From: Gemmataceae bacterium
Lineage (GTDB): Bacteria; Planctomycetota; Planctomycetia; Gemmatales; Gemmataceae
Direction of reading: 5' to 3'
Assembly (NCBI GenBank): GCA_026418875.1
Contig: JAOAAM010000082.1
Coordinates: forward strand, 1-6,611
Length of the DNA: 6,611 bases
The first letter of the stretch is position 1; the number at the start of each line of letters is the position of its first letter. Made by a program: the position numbers and the translations under genes. Shown one piece after another: positions 6,445 through 6,611 of the stretch. The notes under the pieces are model-generated. The model ran no database searches. It was given only the letters and a program-made list of their open reading frames with translations, and was not told where the DNA came from.

Positions 6445-6582
6445 AGTCCGTTCGTCGCGCCATCCCGGCTAAAGCAGTTTTAGGCGCTCCCACATGGATG
6501 CAAACTAGCCCAGGACTGCAACTCGCGTGCCGGATTCAGCACCCGCGAAAACGCCTTCGCCCTGCTCCGCCCCGTACAATGG

Positions 6583-6611
6583 CTGTCTCTTATACACATC
6601 TGACGCTGCCG
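6583..6611 (-). other. Sequencing adapter (Nextera mosaic end plus read-2 adapter start), right end
   Basis: CTGTCTCTTATACACATCT at 6583-6601 is the full 19-base Tn5 mosaic end, and the next ten bases, GACGCTGCCG, continue into the standard Nextera adapter. It is the reverse complement of the left-end remnant, extended outward. It must be trimmed; organism DNA ends at 6582. Confidence 0.98.

Noticed and set aside
6545..6580. Plus-strand promoter with a TACAAT -10 box pointing off the right end
   Set aside because: A TACAAT hexamer occurs at 6575-6580, but no acceptable -35 box lies 16-18 bp upstream and the organism sequence ends two bases later, so no target gene can be seen.
1..6611. A 6.6-kb Tn5/IS50-type transposon, because inverted mosaic ends flank the whole window
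   Set aside because: No transposase or cargo typical of Tn5 is present, the genes are housekeeping, and the right end continues into the commercial adapter sequence. This is tagmentation library sequence.

Overview
This window looks like a complete, short, high-GC (roughly 60%) bacterial contig. Both ends are sequencing-library adapter: positions 1-16 and 6583-6611 match the Tn5/Nextera mosaic-end adapter. Only 17-6582 (6,566 bp) is organism DNA. All recognised genes lie on the minus strand, so transcription runs right to left. The gene content and style (an rpmF-plsX-fabD cluster, and an exported two-propeller protein combining an SMP-30/NHL-like part with a glucose/sorbosone dehydrogenase part) suggest a planctomycete-like bacterium. 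That assignment is an inference from protein style, not a database result.

Layout in the direction of transcription. (1) 6434-3708 encodes a full-length 908-aa P2-type cation-pumping ATPase with all catalytic motifs, but with an ion-binding pocket unlike canonical SERCA. (2) A 161-bp gap (3707-3547) holds a 14-bp perfect palindrome, a good sigma70-like promoter candidate, and an 8-bp-arm inverted repeat overlapping its -10 box. (3) 3546-1498 encodes the secreted two-propeller protein. (4) A 142-bp gap (1497-1356) carries another promoter candidate. (5) rpmF (ribosomal protein L32) is followed after 3 bp by plsX (phosphate acyltransferase). After a further 70 bp comes the first 14 codons of fabD, cut off by the left adapter.

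rpmF-plsX-fabD is a recognisable housekeeping operon linking ribosome synthesis to fatty-acid and phospholipid synthesis. FabD loads malonyl groups onto ACP for chain building, and PlsX converts finished acyl-ACP to acyl-phosphate for phospholipid synthesis. The ATPase and the exported propeller protein appear to be separate transcription units, with no sequence evidence of a joint function.

I saw no tRNA, rRNA, CRISPR array, insertion sequence or phage gene, and no intergenic gap exceeds 161 bp. I do not see an undescribed multi-gene system here. The points most worth a second look are the adapter ends, the doubtful PQQ site of the 'sugar dehydrogenase', the altered cation site of the ATPase, and the promoter-overlapping inverted repeat.
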